From assembly GCA_910586225.1 (NCBI GenBank), contig CAJUIL010000010.1, positions 1-64,000 of the forward strand: DNA of 64,000 bases, in the 5' to 3' direction. Positions 26,168-34,730 of this stretch are shown here, piece after piece. The translations under genes and the position numbers were made by a program. The notes under the pieces were generated by a model that was not told the origin of the DNA, did not search any database, and worked only from the letters and a program-made list of their open reading frames with translations. The stretch is from an uncultured Eubacterium sp. Its GTDB lineage: Bacteria; Bacillota; Clostridia; Lachnospirales; Lachnospiraceae. Positions within the stretch are counted from its first letter, which is position 1, and each line of letters begins with the position of its first letter.

Positions 26168-27319
26168 CTAACCTTTTACAGCATAGTCTTCAAACATTGT
26201 TTTGATTCTGCTATCAAATGTAAAATCTCTCTTTACTTTTTCATAACCGTTATTTGCAACTCTTTTTCGTTCCTCGTCATGAGTGATATAAAAACGTACC
26301 TTTTCAAACATATCTTCCAAGCTCTCGTATATCACACACTCTTCACCTGGCACAAAATATTCGGCTAACTCTTCTTGATAATTTGTTAAAACAAAACCGC
26401 CACAGCCCATAATATCCAACACCCTTAAAGGAATCCCTGTACGGATTGCTTTTAATGAAATATTCAGATTGATCCTGCTCTGTGAGAAAACACGCGGCAT
26501 CTGTTTATAATAGTCCGCATATCCACAATATCTGACATATGTTAACCGCTCATCTTTTTCCTCAGAATATAAATCAGTTTTATAATGCTCAGACAAAAGC
26601 GCAAGCGCAATATAGCGTTCCCTGCCTGTCACTTCACAAGCAAGCATATATTCCAATTCCTGCTGTCCCATTTGAAAACCGTCTGATGCATATTTCGCAT
26701 AATCCACATTCATTTTGTCTAACAGTTGTTGGGTTACCAATTCAGGAATCAAATAGCCGCCATAAATTTTCATTTGAGCTCCAATAATACCTTCCAGATA
26801 CCCTTGCAGGTATTCATTTAACGGCGCTTTAAAATATTGATATTCTGTCTGGTACATTTTGCCTAAAAAGGCAATGTCACAATTATATTCCGCTGTATCC
26901 TGTTCAAAAGTTGCCTGACGGAATACCTGAGGATCAACCGCCAACGGCAAATGCTCCGCATGAAATCCTTTTTTCTTAAATTCTTCCGCCTGACCCCTGT
27001 CAAATAAATATACCTTTGTATATGAATTACTAAATGCCGACAAATCTCTGATATGCAGTGGCGAATCGTAAACCCAGGCAATATAAGATATCTTGGCCTC
27101 TTCACAGACCTTGGAAATCAAAGGTGAAAAATTTACAGACAAAACCAATCGGTAATTTGCACTTCTTAATTGCTTTTGAAATAATTCCAAAAACCTATCA
27201 TCTGTTTCCCAGTCCGCAAACTGGTAGAAAAAAATATCATAATCGATCGTAAGCCTTTTTAATGCCCCTTCAATTCCCTGGTTCATAAAAGAATGCCACT
27301 GGAAAAAAAGTATTTTCAT
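26168..27319 (-). CDS. CgeB-like glycosyltransferase
   Basis: Homologous to the proteins at 18612, 39946 and 41135, with the same landmarks: LVLSVNFSPLISK and IAWVYDSPLHIRD in the DUF3880 half, and TGIPLRVLDIMGCGGFVLTNYQEELAEYF in the glycosyltransferase half. The frame opens with GTG at 27331, but the ATG at 27319 has GAAAGGTG upstream and begins MKILFFQWHSF, like the other paralogues, giving 383 residues. It sits inside the pse cluster between pseC and pseB, which makes a Pse-glycan acceptor or donor likely. Confidence 0.8.
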   Translation of the reverse strand: MKILFFQWHSFMNQGIEGALKRLTIDYDIFFYQFADWETDDRFLELFQKQLRSANYRLVLSVNFSPLISKVCEEAKISYIAWVYDSPLHIRDLSAFSNSYTKVYLFDRGQAEEFKKKGFHAEHLPLAVDPQVFRQATFEQDTAEYNCDIAFLGKMYQTEYQYFKAPLNEYLQGYLEGIIGAQMKIYGGYLIPELVTQQLLDKMNVDYAKYASDGFQMGQQELEYMLACEVTGRERYIALALLSEHYKTDLYSEEKDERLTYVRYCGYADYYKQMPRVFSQSRINLNISLKAIRTGIPLRVLDIMGCGGFVLTNYQEELAEYFVPGEECVIYESLEDMFEKVRFYITHDEERKRVANNGYEKVKRDFTFDSRIKTMFEDYAVKG

Positions 27320-27340
27320 ATAAATATGCACCTTTCACTT

Positions 27341-28477
27341 TCATTTGCCACTTACTGCTTTCAGCACTTGCTCTATTACATATTCTTGTTCCTGTGTTTT
27401 TAATGTCGGATAAATCGGCAAGCTGATACACTCTTTATAATAACTTTCCGCATTCGGACAGCACACATCAGCATAACCATTTTCTTTATAATATGGAAAC
27501 CTGTAAATAGGGATATAATGTACATTTACTCCGATTCGGGAAGAACGCAGCATATCAAAAACTTTTCTTCTATCTGCATATTTTACACGTATTACATACA
27601 AATGATATGCACTTTCACATCCTGGCTTTTGATATGGTATTTCAATATTAGGATGAGCGTCAAATACTTCATCGTATTTTTTTGCTATTTTTTTTCTTTT
27701 TTCTAAGAAAGCAGGAAGTTTTTCCATTTGAGATATGCCAAGAGCACATTGAATATCCGTAATACGGTAATTAAATCCTAATTCGGTTTGTTCGTAATAC
27801 CATGGGCCATCCCAACTTTCCATTGACTCTTTCTCTCTTATGATCCCATGTGTACGGAACAATTTCAATTTTTCGTATAGTTTCTTATCATTGGTCAAAA
27901 TCATACCACCTTCTCCAGTCGTAATCTGCTTAACCGGATGAAAACTAAAGGTTGTCATATGTGACAAAGACCCGATATGCTTTCCATGATACGCTGCGCC
28001 AAGAGCATGAGCCGCATCTTCAATAACTGTCAGATGATGCTTCTTTGCAATTGCATGAATTTCGTCCATTTCGCAAGGCTGTCCCGTAAAATGAACCGCT
28101 ATGATCGCTTTTGTTTTTTTCGTGATCTTTTTTTCAATCTCTTTCGGCGATATATTATAAGTGTGAGGGTCAATATCTGCAAATACTGGTGTACCTCCAC
28201 AATACAAAACACAATTTGCTGAAGCTGCAAATGTGATCGGTGTCGTGATTACTTCATCACCACTTTTAATCTCAGCTGCCACACATGCAGCGTGAAGCGC
28301 CGCTGTCCCATTTGCAACCGCTACTGCATATGCCGCCCCTGTATTGGCTGCTACCTTCTGTTCAAATTCCTGTATCAGCGGCCCTGTCGTTAAATAATCT
28401 GAACGCAGTACTGCTGTAACTGCTTCGATATCCTTTTCATCAATCGTCTGTTTTCCATATGGAATATACATACACAT
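27341..28477 (-). CDS. pseC: PseC, UDP-4-amino-4,6-dideoxy-N-acetyl-altrosamine transaminase
   Basis: A 378-residue DegT-family aminotransferase. FSFHPVKQITTGEGGMILT carries the PLP lysine at K183, and VIEDAAHALGAAYHG carries the Asp. The opening YIPYGKQTIDEKDIEAV is typical of PseC. It performs the second step of the pathway, using the PseB product and glutamate. Bordered by pseF upstream and a CgeB-like gene downstream. Assignment to PseC rather than a general sugar aminotransferase relies on both the sequence and the complete pathway around it. Confidence 0.9.
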   Translation of the reverse strand: MCMYIPYGKQTIDEKDIEAVTAVLRSDYLTTGPLIQEFEQKVAANTGAAYAVAVANGTAALHAACVAAEIKSGDEVITTPITFAASANCVLYCGGTPVFADIDPHTYNISPKEIEKKITKKTKAIIAVHFTGQPCEMDEIHAIAKKHHLTVIEDAAHALGAAYHGKHIGSLSHMTTFSFHPVKQITTGEGGMILTNDKKLYEKLKLFRTHGIIREKESMESWDGPWYYEQTELGFNYRITDIQCALGISQMEKLPAFLEKRKKIAKKYDEVFDAHPNIEIPYQKPGCESAYHLYVIRVKYADRRKVFDMLRSSRIGVNVHYIPIYRFPYYKENGYADVCCPNAESYYKECISLPIYPTLKTQEQEYVIEQVLKAVSGK

Positions 28478-28490
28478 TCTCTTTTCTTTC

Positions 28491-29183
28491 TCATTTCTTA
28501 ATCTGAAACTTCATTTCTGCAAGCTTCCAGTCGTCTTCATTATCAATATCCTGTACTTCCATCTCATCCAAAACCAAAGGCACTGCATTCTCAAGCAACA
28601 TACTTTTTTCCTTTAAGAATGTACCCACCCGAAGAAAATAAAACTGTCCGCTGTCATGATAAAATATTTCCAGATCCTGTGACCGTTTCAATCGATTTTC
28701 AGGCCATTGAAACTGCACTTTTCCATCCTTAATAACAAAGCTCCGTTGTGGTGGAAACGAATAAGCTACAACAGGAAGTACCTCGTCAGCCTCTCCACAT
28801 TCCAATATATCCATACTTTTCCGCAGCTTTTCCGCTGTGAGGAATGGCGCCGTTGGATAGATACAGCAAACATATTCAAATACAATTCCCGCTTTTTTAT
28901 ATTCATTTAATACTTCTAATATCACTTCGTGTGTTGCTGCCATATCACCCGCATTGCGAGCAGAACGCATAAACGGTACTTGAGCGCCAGCTTTTTTTGC
29001 AATGCTAGCAATTTCCTCGTCATCTGTAGAAACCATTACTTCATCAAAAATTTCGCTTTTTAATGCAGCATCAATCGAATACTCTATCATTGGCCTTCCA
29101 CAAAACTGTCTGATATTTTTACGCGGGATCCGTTTGCTACCGCCTCTTGCCGTTATAACTGCCACCGCTTTTTTCTGCTCCAT
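28491..29183 (-). CDS. pseF: PseF, CMP-pseudaminic acid cytidylyltransferase
   Basis: A NeuA/PseF-type enzyme starting MEQKKAVAVITARGGSKRIPRKNIRQF, the CTP-binding ARGGSKR motif, followed by CGRPMIEYSI. It activates pseudaminic acid with CTP for transfer to flagellin. The ATG at 29183 follows a GGTGG motif; the GTG nine bases earlier is possible (233 rather than 230 residues). A terminator hairpin 30 bases upstream separates it from the 120-residue unknown gene, so the pse genes downstream need either readthrough or a promoter I did not find. Confidence 0.9.
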   Translation of the reverse strand: MEQKKAVAVITARGGSKRIPRKNIRQFCGRPMIEYSIDAALKSEIFDEVMVSTDDEEIASIAKKAGAQVPFMRSARNAGDMAATHEVILEVLNEYKKAGIVFEYVCCIYPTAPFLTAEKLRKSMDILECGEADEVLPVVAYSFPPQRSFVIKDGKVQFQWPENRLKRSQDLEIFYHDSGQFYFLRVGTFLKEKSMLLENAVPLVLDEMEVQDIDNEDDWKLAEMKFQIKK

Positions 29184-29214
29184 ACTTCCCACCGCTTCCT
29201 AATTTAGCAAATAA

Positions 29215-29241
29215 ACCAGCTTCTGTTACCCAAAAGCTGGT
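29215..29241 (-). terminator. Terminator behind the 120-residue sigma-28 gene
   Basis: An 8-bp stem (accagctt / aagctggt) with an 11-base loop, followed on the minus strand by TTTATTT. It ends the transcription unit begun at the sigma-28-like promoter near 29700. Confidence 0.6.
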
Positions 29242-29257
29242 CAATCATATTCTTGTA

Positions 29258-29620
29258 TTATCCTATTACTTCCCTAGCAGATTTTCCTAATTCTTCAAAT
29301 ACTGGAATGACCTTCTTAAATTCTTCCGCCATTTTTGCATCATCGTTTCTTTCAATAGCCTTGCTTAAGTCAACGATTTTTTCATTAAATGCTTCTTTAT
29401 TTACACGTTCCTTTCCTTCATTTAATACTTCCATCGTTCCATTTACTACTTGAATCTCCCAGTTAACTGCATCAATAATAGATCTTAAAAACTTATCTGT
29501 ATCATCCAACCGTTCACCAGATAATTCCTTTACAATAATATTCATATTTCTAACCAAGCGGTCATTAAACTCCAAAAGTACTTCCAGTGCTTCAACCTGT
29601 TCTTTTTTATTATCCTCCAT
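29258..29620 (-). CDS. Small helical protein with a flagellar-type promoter, unknown
   Basis: A 120-residue acidic, helix-rich protein (MEDNKKEQVEALEVLLEFND and onward), with heptad-like Leu/Ile spacing and no cysteines or membrane segment. I do not recognise the family. It has its own sigma-28-like promoter (29694-29721) and a terminator behind it, so it is a self-contained late flagellar gene placed inside the pse locus. Size and helical content resemble export chaperones such as FliT or FlgN, or a small regulator, but that is inference. Ribosome-binding site: AAAGG before the ATG region. Confidence 0.65.
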   Translation of the reverse strand: MEDNKKEQVEALEVLLEFNDRLVRNMNIIVKELSGERLDDTDKFLRSIIDAVNWEIQVVNGTMEVLNEGKERVNKEAFNEKIVDLSKAIERNDDAKMAEEFKKVIPVFEELGKSAREVIG

Positions 29621-29693
29621 GATAATACCAGCCTTTCTATTATTTTTTTCCTCATTTTATAATGCGTTACATAATTGCAGACACTCTTCTTTT

Positions 29694-29721
29694 ATATCGG
29701 ACAAAATATAGAAATCCTTTA
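29694..29721 (-). promoter_or_regulatory. Sigma-28-like promoter for the 120-residue gene
   Basis: On the minus strand TAAA is followed after 16 bases by TCCGATAT, the same -10 box as the flagellin promoter (there with 15-base spacing). It is about 75 bases before the ATG at 29620. Confidence 0.65.
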
Positions 29722-29730
29722 GAAAAATAT

Positions 29731-30126
29731 CTAGCCGCATCCTTCCAAAATTTCAATCATTCCTGCCTTTGCACTTAACAAAAAGCACACCCTTCTTCCC
29801 CCAAACGCGGGAGCTTCCAGAGGTTCATCGATCCTGGTATATCCATTTGCTTCAAGATATTTAAGACTTCTCATAAACTCTTCTGACTCATAACAGATAT
29901 GATATGGCATATTTTTGTATTTTTTTGCAAGACCAGCAACTACCGAAGCTTTATCATAAGGAGATACCAATTCTACATTATAACCATCCATACTCATAAA
30001 ACAAATATCCACAAGCCGTATCGTATCATGTATGATTTCAGAAATCTTTTCATAACCCAACTTCTCAAACTCATCAATAGCTTTTTGCAAATTTGACACC
30101 AGGTATCCGATATGATTTATTTTCAT
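29731..30126 (-). CDS. VOC/glyoxalase-fold protein
   Basis: Starting at the ATG that overlaps the methyltransferase stop by four bases (ATGA), the protein reads MKINHIGYLVSNLQKAIDEF and has 131 residues. It carries the metal-binding His at position 5 and Glu/Asp candidates in NVELVSPYD and MIEILEGCG, as in vicinal-oxygen-chelate proteins such as methylmalonyl-CoA epimerase. Coupling to a methyltransferase, an ACP and an FkbH-like protein suggests action on a carrier-bound glyceroyl derivative, for example epimerisation. The reaction is unknown. Confidence 0.75.
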   Translation of the reverse strand: MKINHIGYLVSNLQKAIDEFEKLGYEKISEIIHDTIRLVDICFMSMDGYNVELVSPYDKASVVAGLAKKYKNMPYHICYESEEFMRSLKYLEANGYTRIDEPLEAPAFGGRRVCFLLSAKAGMIEILEGCG

Positions 30127-31022
30127 ACTTTGCATCCTTTCAAGATCATCGCAATATTGATTGCGTATCTGCGCTTCACAGCCTTCTCCATTGGTATTCC
30201 ACCCGCCGTAATACAAATATGCTCTTCGATATCAAATCCAGCCTCCTGTGCCATAGCAAGTACTTCTTCCTGAGAATGAAATAAGTAAATATGATCCACA
30301 GCTGGTGCATTAATAACTGTCGTGATAAAAGCTCTTCCTTCATCACTAAGTAACGAACGTATTTTCTTTAACATTTTCAAAGGCTGCTCCACATGCTCAA
30401 GTACCTCTCCCATGACAATATAATCATATTTCCGTTCTTGTGGAAATTCAAAAAAATCTTTTTGGAGAATACGGTACTTCTCTTCGTCCATACCGCAATA
30501 TGCCATATATTTTTTACACTGATCTACCGATGTCGGACTCAGATCTACTGCCAGATAATCACGAAACCCTCCGTACTGTAATGCTTTCATGAAAAACTGT
30601 CCATGCCCTGGACCAATTTCCAGATAATGTTTCTTCTTTACACCTGACTGATTGCTTAAAGCTTGCTCAAACCAGCGTAAAATTTCCAAATGCTGTATCC
30701 AGATATAATCAGATATACACAATCCCACCATATATTTCTTCATATACCCATCATTCTGATAAACCAAACTATTTACTTCATCAAATGACGAATAACGATA
30801 TCTCCTATTTCTTTCGAAAAAATACGATTCTTCAACCACCATTTGATTAATGAAACTATATGCATCAGCTAAAAATTCAAGCGTATATCCCTGCTCCACC
30901 GTATAAAAGTTTAATATATTTTCAAAATCCTGGCGTTCTGCTTCGGTAATTTTCCAATCCTTTAACAGCTTTTTTTGGAATTGATTTCTATTTGAAATCA
31001 GTTGAATAAAGTCATTAACCAT
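30123..31022 (-). CDS. SAM-dependent methyltransferase
   Basis: A 299-residue class I methyltransferase, with motif I at KKHYLEIGPGHGQFFMKAL, then YLAVDLSPTSVDQCKKY and YDYIVMGEVLEHVEQP. The first 120 residues are helical. The ATG at 31022 has AGAGGGA upstream and is preferred to the one at 31061. Start and stop overlap no unrelated genes, but the stop overlaps the VOC gene start by four bases. Next to ACP and FkbH-like genes, O-methylation of a glyceroyl group is a reasonable guess. Confidence 0.8.
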   Translation of the reverse strand: MVNDFIQLISNRNQFQKKLLKDWKITEAERQDFENILNFYTVEQGYTLEFLADAYSFINQMVVEESYFFERNRRYRYSSFDEVNSLVYQNDGYMKKYMVGLCISDYIWIQHLEILRWFEQALSNQSGVKKKHYLEIGPGHGQFFMKALQYGGFRDYLAVDLSPTSVDQCKKYMAYCGMDEEKYRILQKDFFEFPQERKYDYIVMGEVLEHVEQPLKMLKKIRSLLSDEGRAFITTVINAPAVDHIYLFHSQEEVLAMAQEAGFDIEEHICITAGGIPMEKAVKRRYAINIAMILKGCKV

Positions 31023-31057
31023 AGCTTTTCCCTCTCTGTATCTCAACTGCTTGCCAT

Positions 31058-31303
31058 TCAATTTCCCATCTTCTGTTCAATCAAAGCCATCATTTCTCCC
31101 ACATTTTTCATATCCATAATCTCCTGCATACTAAACTTTACTTGAAACTCATCCTCTACCGCGCTGATCAGTGTAATATGCATCAAGCTGTCCCATTCCG
31201 CAATATGCTCAGCTGCAGTTGATTCTGTAATGATAATATGTTCATTATCAAATACATCTTGAAACACCATATGTAACTGTTTGAAAATCTCGTCTTTTTT
31301 CAT
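31058..31303 (-). CDS. Acyl carrier protein
   Basis: An 81-residue acidic protein with the phosphopantetheine site EWDSLMHI, Ser at residue 39. It is a dedicated carrier rather than the fatty-acid ACP, since it is wedged between the FkbH-like gene (one base away) and the methyltransferase. It would hold the glyceroyl or modified acyl group while the neighbours act on it. Confidence 0.85.
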   Translation of the reverse strand: MKKDEIFKQLHMVFQDVFDNEHIIITESTAAEHIAEWDSLMHITLISAVEDEFQVKFSMQEIMDMKNVGEMMALIEQKMGN

Positions 31304-31304
31304 T

Positions 31305-33101
31305 TTATTCTTCCTTTCTTTTTTGATCCATTACTTCTATTGTATCATTTGTTTTTTTATACCTATCGACCTTCAAAATCCATTTGCTGTTGCCATCTTT
31401 ATCCTGCGACGCCTTCTCAAAGCCAAAGTTCCCATAAAAGTCACTCACCATGGCATTTTTAGCAGTTTTATAATAATAGCCTATTATTATTTTAATCTCA
31501 CGTCTCTTCACTTCCTCCACAAGCACATCCATCATTGCAGCCTCCATGCCCCGCTTTAATACGCGGCAGCTCATTAACCACAATTCGATATGAAACCGCT
31601 CTTTTTCCTGTCTTCCCATGACAACCGTAACTACACCATTATCCCCAAATTTATCAGAGAGCTTACCAAACAGACAAACATTTTCTTTTCTCTCTGCATA
31701 ATCTTTAATCTCAGCTTCTGAAAACCGTCTTGTTGTCAAATTAAACTGGTTGCTCTTATTCGTGAGCTGCGCAATCCTCGCTAAATAAAAAGGTTCAAAC
31801 TTCTTAATCTCAGCTTGCATTTCAAGTGAAAGAAGATATTTTTTATAATCTGTAAAAGTCTTTTGCGCCTCAATGCGACTTTCATTTTGCTTATACATAT
31901 CATTCCTTTTTAAATCATCCTTTGAAAAATGCGTTGCCTCGAAATATCCCGCACGATCTATGGAATAAATATAATGCTCTGGCTTATCCATAACCGGAAC
32001 TGCTACTTCGGGCAGCTGACATTTTACCAACTCCCGTTCTGAAGGGCTATCGTCGACAAAAACAAAGGATTCCGGCAGTAAAGCCAGCTCGTTTGCGATC
32101 TGCAAAAGATTTTCACTTTTAGGTTCCCAGTTTGACATTATCTTTATAAAGTTTTCTTTTTTTATTACCATTTGAGGATGGCTCAGCCCAGATAAAGCAT
32201 TTTGTTCCTCATTTTTTGACAGGATCGTAAGCAAATAGCCCCTATGATACAGTTCCTTAAGGTAAGACTGAAATTCCATATAAGCTTGCCCTAAAGCTGT
32301 CTCATGTCCAAGCTCTAGATGCTCCGCACCATCGTCGCCCACTACCCCACCCCACAAAGTATTATCCAAATCCAGTGCCAAAGCCTTTTTATTTTTCCCA
32401 AAAACAGATTTTATGATATTCGCTATATTAAAACAAAGCATTGGGATCGCCCTTTGGCACAGCGCATATTTGTACATATGCCAGAAAAAAGGATCTGACC
32501 ATTCCTTGAGACCATAATCAGCAGACTGATAATTAATATCGTTAATATAAAAATGTTCTTTCTTTTGCGCATATTCATAAAACCTCTGATTAAGCCTTGT
32601 AACAAAATTTGTTTTTCCATATGGATTAGCTGCATCCTGATTGCCTAAAAGCCTATAATATGGGTATTCAAAATTATTCTGAATGATCGGACAATGATAC
32701 TTTACTTCTAATGACTTCCACATACGTTCAAAATGAAGATACTGCTGCTCTAAAAGACCATCTATTTCATCCAGACTATCTGTTAACTCCGGATATGTCA
32801 AAATATTCCTGTTCGTGGTATGAATATAAATTATATCCGGCTCAAGCAGCTCAAGCTCTTTATTTCCAAACATCGCATCCTGCCAGTACTGTGCATATTC
32901 AGATTCGAAAAATATCGGTCTGATGCCATAATTTAACAAAAATAATTCCAAAATCTCCCTGATATCATGCGTCGTTGATCCACCCAGTACAGCGATTTTT
33001 TTCTCAATCAAACCGCTTTGCGACAGCAGCTTTCTACGTAAGGATTTGCGCCTTCGCATAATTATATTTCCATCAAATGGATATTCTAAATCTGGTATCA
33101 T
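31305..33101 (-). CDS. FkbH-like HAD-IIIC protein (glyceryl-ACP synthase type)
   Basis: A 598-residue protein of FkbH type. The HAD motif LALDLDNTLWGGVVGDDG has Asp at 244 and 246, LTILSKNEEQNAL and FVFVDDSPSEREL complete the phosphotransferase site, and the last 170 residues are GNAT-like (NKSNQFNLTTRRFSE). Proteins of this family load a C3 unit from 1,3-bisphosphoglycerate onto an ACP as glyceryl-S-ACP. The N-terminal 200 residues are the usual FkbH-specific segment (VLGGSTTHDIREI). The ACP gene follows after one base, which supports the function. Confidence 0.85.
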   Translation of the reverse strand: MIPDLEYPFDGNIIMRRRKSLRRKLLSQSGLIEKKIAVLGGSTTHDIREILELFLLNYGIRPIFFESEYAQYWQDAMFGNKELELLEPDIIYIHTTNRNILTYPELTDSLDEIDGLLEQQYLHFERMWKSLEVKYHCPIIQNNFEYPYYRLLGNQDAANPYGKTNFVTRLNQRFYEYAQKKEHFYINDINYQSADYGLKEWSDPFFWHMYKYALCQRAIPMLCFNIANIIKSVFGKNKKALALDLDNTLWGGVVGDDGAEHLELGHETALGQAYMEFQSYLKELYHRGYLLTILSKNEEQNALSGLSHPQMVIKKENFIKIMSNWEPKSENLLQIANELALLPESFVFVDDSPSERELVKCQLPEVAVPVMDKPEHYIYSIDRAGYFEATHFSKDDLKRNDMYKQNESRIEAQKTFTDYKKYLLSLEMQAEIKKFEPFYLARIAQLTNKSNQFNLTTRRFSEAEIKDYAERKENVCLFGKLSDKFGDNGVVTVVMGRQEKERFHIELWLMSCRVLKRGMEAAMMDVLVEEVKRREIKIIIGYYYKTAKNAMVSDFYGNFGFEKASQDKDGNSKWILKVDRYKKTNDTIEVMDQKRKEE

Positions 33102-33127
33102 ATTTTTCCCCTATGTATCTAACAGCT

Positions 33128-33787
33128 TCATCTATTGATCAATCTGTCAAGGTTTTCTTTTGATAATTGCTTAATCCTAGATATTGCAGGAGCCGTTGCC
33201 ATAAACTCTTTCAGATCGATATTCAAAAAAGTTCCTGCGCCAACAAGATTATAATCCTGCATAATCAGGCGTTCTTTTAATACAGCGCTTGTCCCAACAA
33301 AATTTTGATTTCCAATATTACATATTCCGCATATTTTTACACCGCTTGAAAAATAATTAAAATCACCGATAATACTATCATGTCCAACCAAAATATCTGG
33401 AGCAAATATATTACAGCTGCCAATTTGAACATACGGCTGAAATAAAACCTTTTCCAAAATAATATTTCCTTCTCCACATTGCAAACCATTCAATATTGCG
33501 GTAGAATGTACAAAGCTTAGCAGCTTGTATCCTTTTTCTTTACACATTTCAAATACTTTTTTTCGGATATCATTCATATTATGATAACCACAAGTATTTA
33601 AAATGCTGATCTTTCCTTTGTCAAATGTATTTTCCAATTCTTCAAATGGCAATACAGGTATTCCTAAAATTTCCTGTTCTGTCATATATTCTTTTTCAAC
33701 CGTAAATGCTTCTACTTTTTCAAGCGTATCATTTTCAACATACCATTTCATAAGCTTTGAAAAAGTGCTGGTTCCAAAAATAATCAC
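33128..33787 (-). CDS. NeuD/PglD-like sugar O- or N-acyltransferase
   Basis: A 219-residue protein starting MIIFGTSTFSKLMKWYVEN, a Rossmann-like NeuD N-terminus, followed from about residue 100 by a left-handed beta-helix with hexapeptide-like repeats (GNIILEKVLFQP, GSCNIFAPDILVGHDSIIGD, GVKICGICNIG). Such enzymes acylate sugars using acyl-CoA or acyl-ACP. Since an ACP lies two genes downstream, it could transfer the modified glyceroyl group to the sugar. The histidine in VGHDSIIGD is a candidate catalytic residue. It follows a broken ATP-grasp gene by 14 bases. Confidence 0.75.
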   Translation of the reverse strand: MIIFGTSTFSKLMKWYVENDTLEKVEAFTVEKEYMTEQEILGIPVLPFEELENTFDKGKISILNTCGYHNMNDIRKKVFEMCKEKGYKLLSFVHSTAILNGLQCGEGNIILEKVLFQPYVQIGSCNIFAPDILVGHDSIIGDFNYFSSGVKICGICNIGNQNFVGTSAVLKERLIMQDYNLVGAGTFLNIDLKEFMATAPAISRIKQLSKENLDRLINR

Positions 33788-33800
33788 TTTACCATCTCCT

Positions 33801-34730
33801 CTATTCTAATATCAAATATTTTTCGTTCAATTCTCGGATTCCTATCGCCTTATGATAGTTGCTTTGATATGGTTCTGTCTCTTTTTGATCCACCAAATCC
33901 AGCCACCATAGAACATCCTGAAATCCTAATAAATGCCTGAATCTTACAGTTCCTGAAATCCTTGGGTTAATTTCAAAAATAAAGTATCTGCTATTCAAAT
34001 GTCTCAGCTAAATATTAATAAAACCTTTTAATTCCAGTAAATCTGCCACCCTATGCGCAATTTTAACAATTGACTCGTTTTCTGATAGTTCGACCTGATA
34101 GCTATATCCATCCTTTAATTTTCTTAAAAAAGAAATAACATTGACTGTATTATTATTTTTAAAAACCCCTATTGTATATTCTTCGTCACTATTAATATAT
34201 TCCTGATAGATAAAATCTGCCCCCGCCTGCTCCACAATATCTCTTTTCGACTGATAGTCAGATATTCCCTTTGAGCCATTTGATTTTCTCGGTTTGCAGA
34301 TGTAGCATTTTTCTTCATACGGTATCTCGTCTTTTATCAGATAAGTATCTGGTACATCCAATCCATGATCTGCGAGAAGCTACATTGTTTTGTACTTATC
34401 CAGGCACTGGTTTAAAATCTCTTGCGACTGTATCAGTACTTTTACTTGGATATCTTCAAACTTTTTCCTCTCTTTTCCGATAACCTCAATTTCTCTTTCA
34501 TTAACCGGAATCAAATGCGTAATACCATAATGTCTACATTTTTCTAAAAGCTCTTCCAGATATCCCTCCTGAACGGCATATTTACTTTGCCAATATTCCT
34601 GCACCAGGTCCATGCCTGCGGCAAATTCATTTACATCGCATCCATAGAGCAGACAATTCTGCGGCTTTAGGATTTTTAATATGCCATTCCCTATATTACC
34701 GCTGATTGCAGTAACTAATATCTTCCTCAT
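33801..34730 (-). pseudogene. ATP-grasp enzyme gene with two in-frame TAG codons
   Basis: One reading frame of 310 codons runs from MRKILVTAISGNIGNGILK at 34730 to 33801, broken by TAG at 34380-34382 and at 34008-34010. Both sites are where relatives have glutamine: CLDKYKTM(Q)LLADHG and GFINI(Q)LRHLNS, so each fits a single CAG-to-TAG change. The C-terminus FIFEINPRISGTVRFRHL is the ATP-grasp metal-binding region. TAG is a normal stop elsewhere here (for example at 42293-42295), so the gene is most likely dead. Flanked by other broken genes. Confidence 0.75.

Noticed and set aside
2047..27700. Poly-T/poly-A runs of 7-9 bases as phase-variable tracts
   Set aside because: Such runs are expected in AT-rich DNA and are many; only the G9 tract stands out by base composition and position.
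12314..34730. Stop-codon recoding (TGA or TAG read as amino acids) to explain the interrupted genes
   Set aside because: Both codons serve as terminal stops of intact genes here (for example TGA for 3837-4823, TAG for 11148-12296, fliW and 41135-42295). Separate mutations are simpler.
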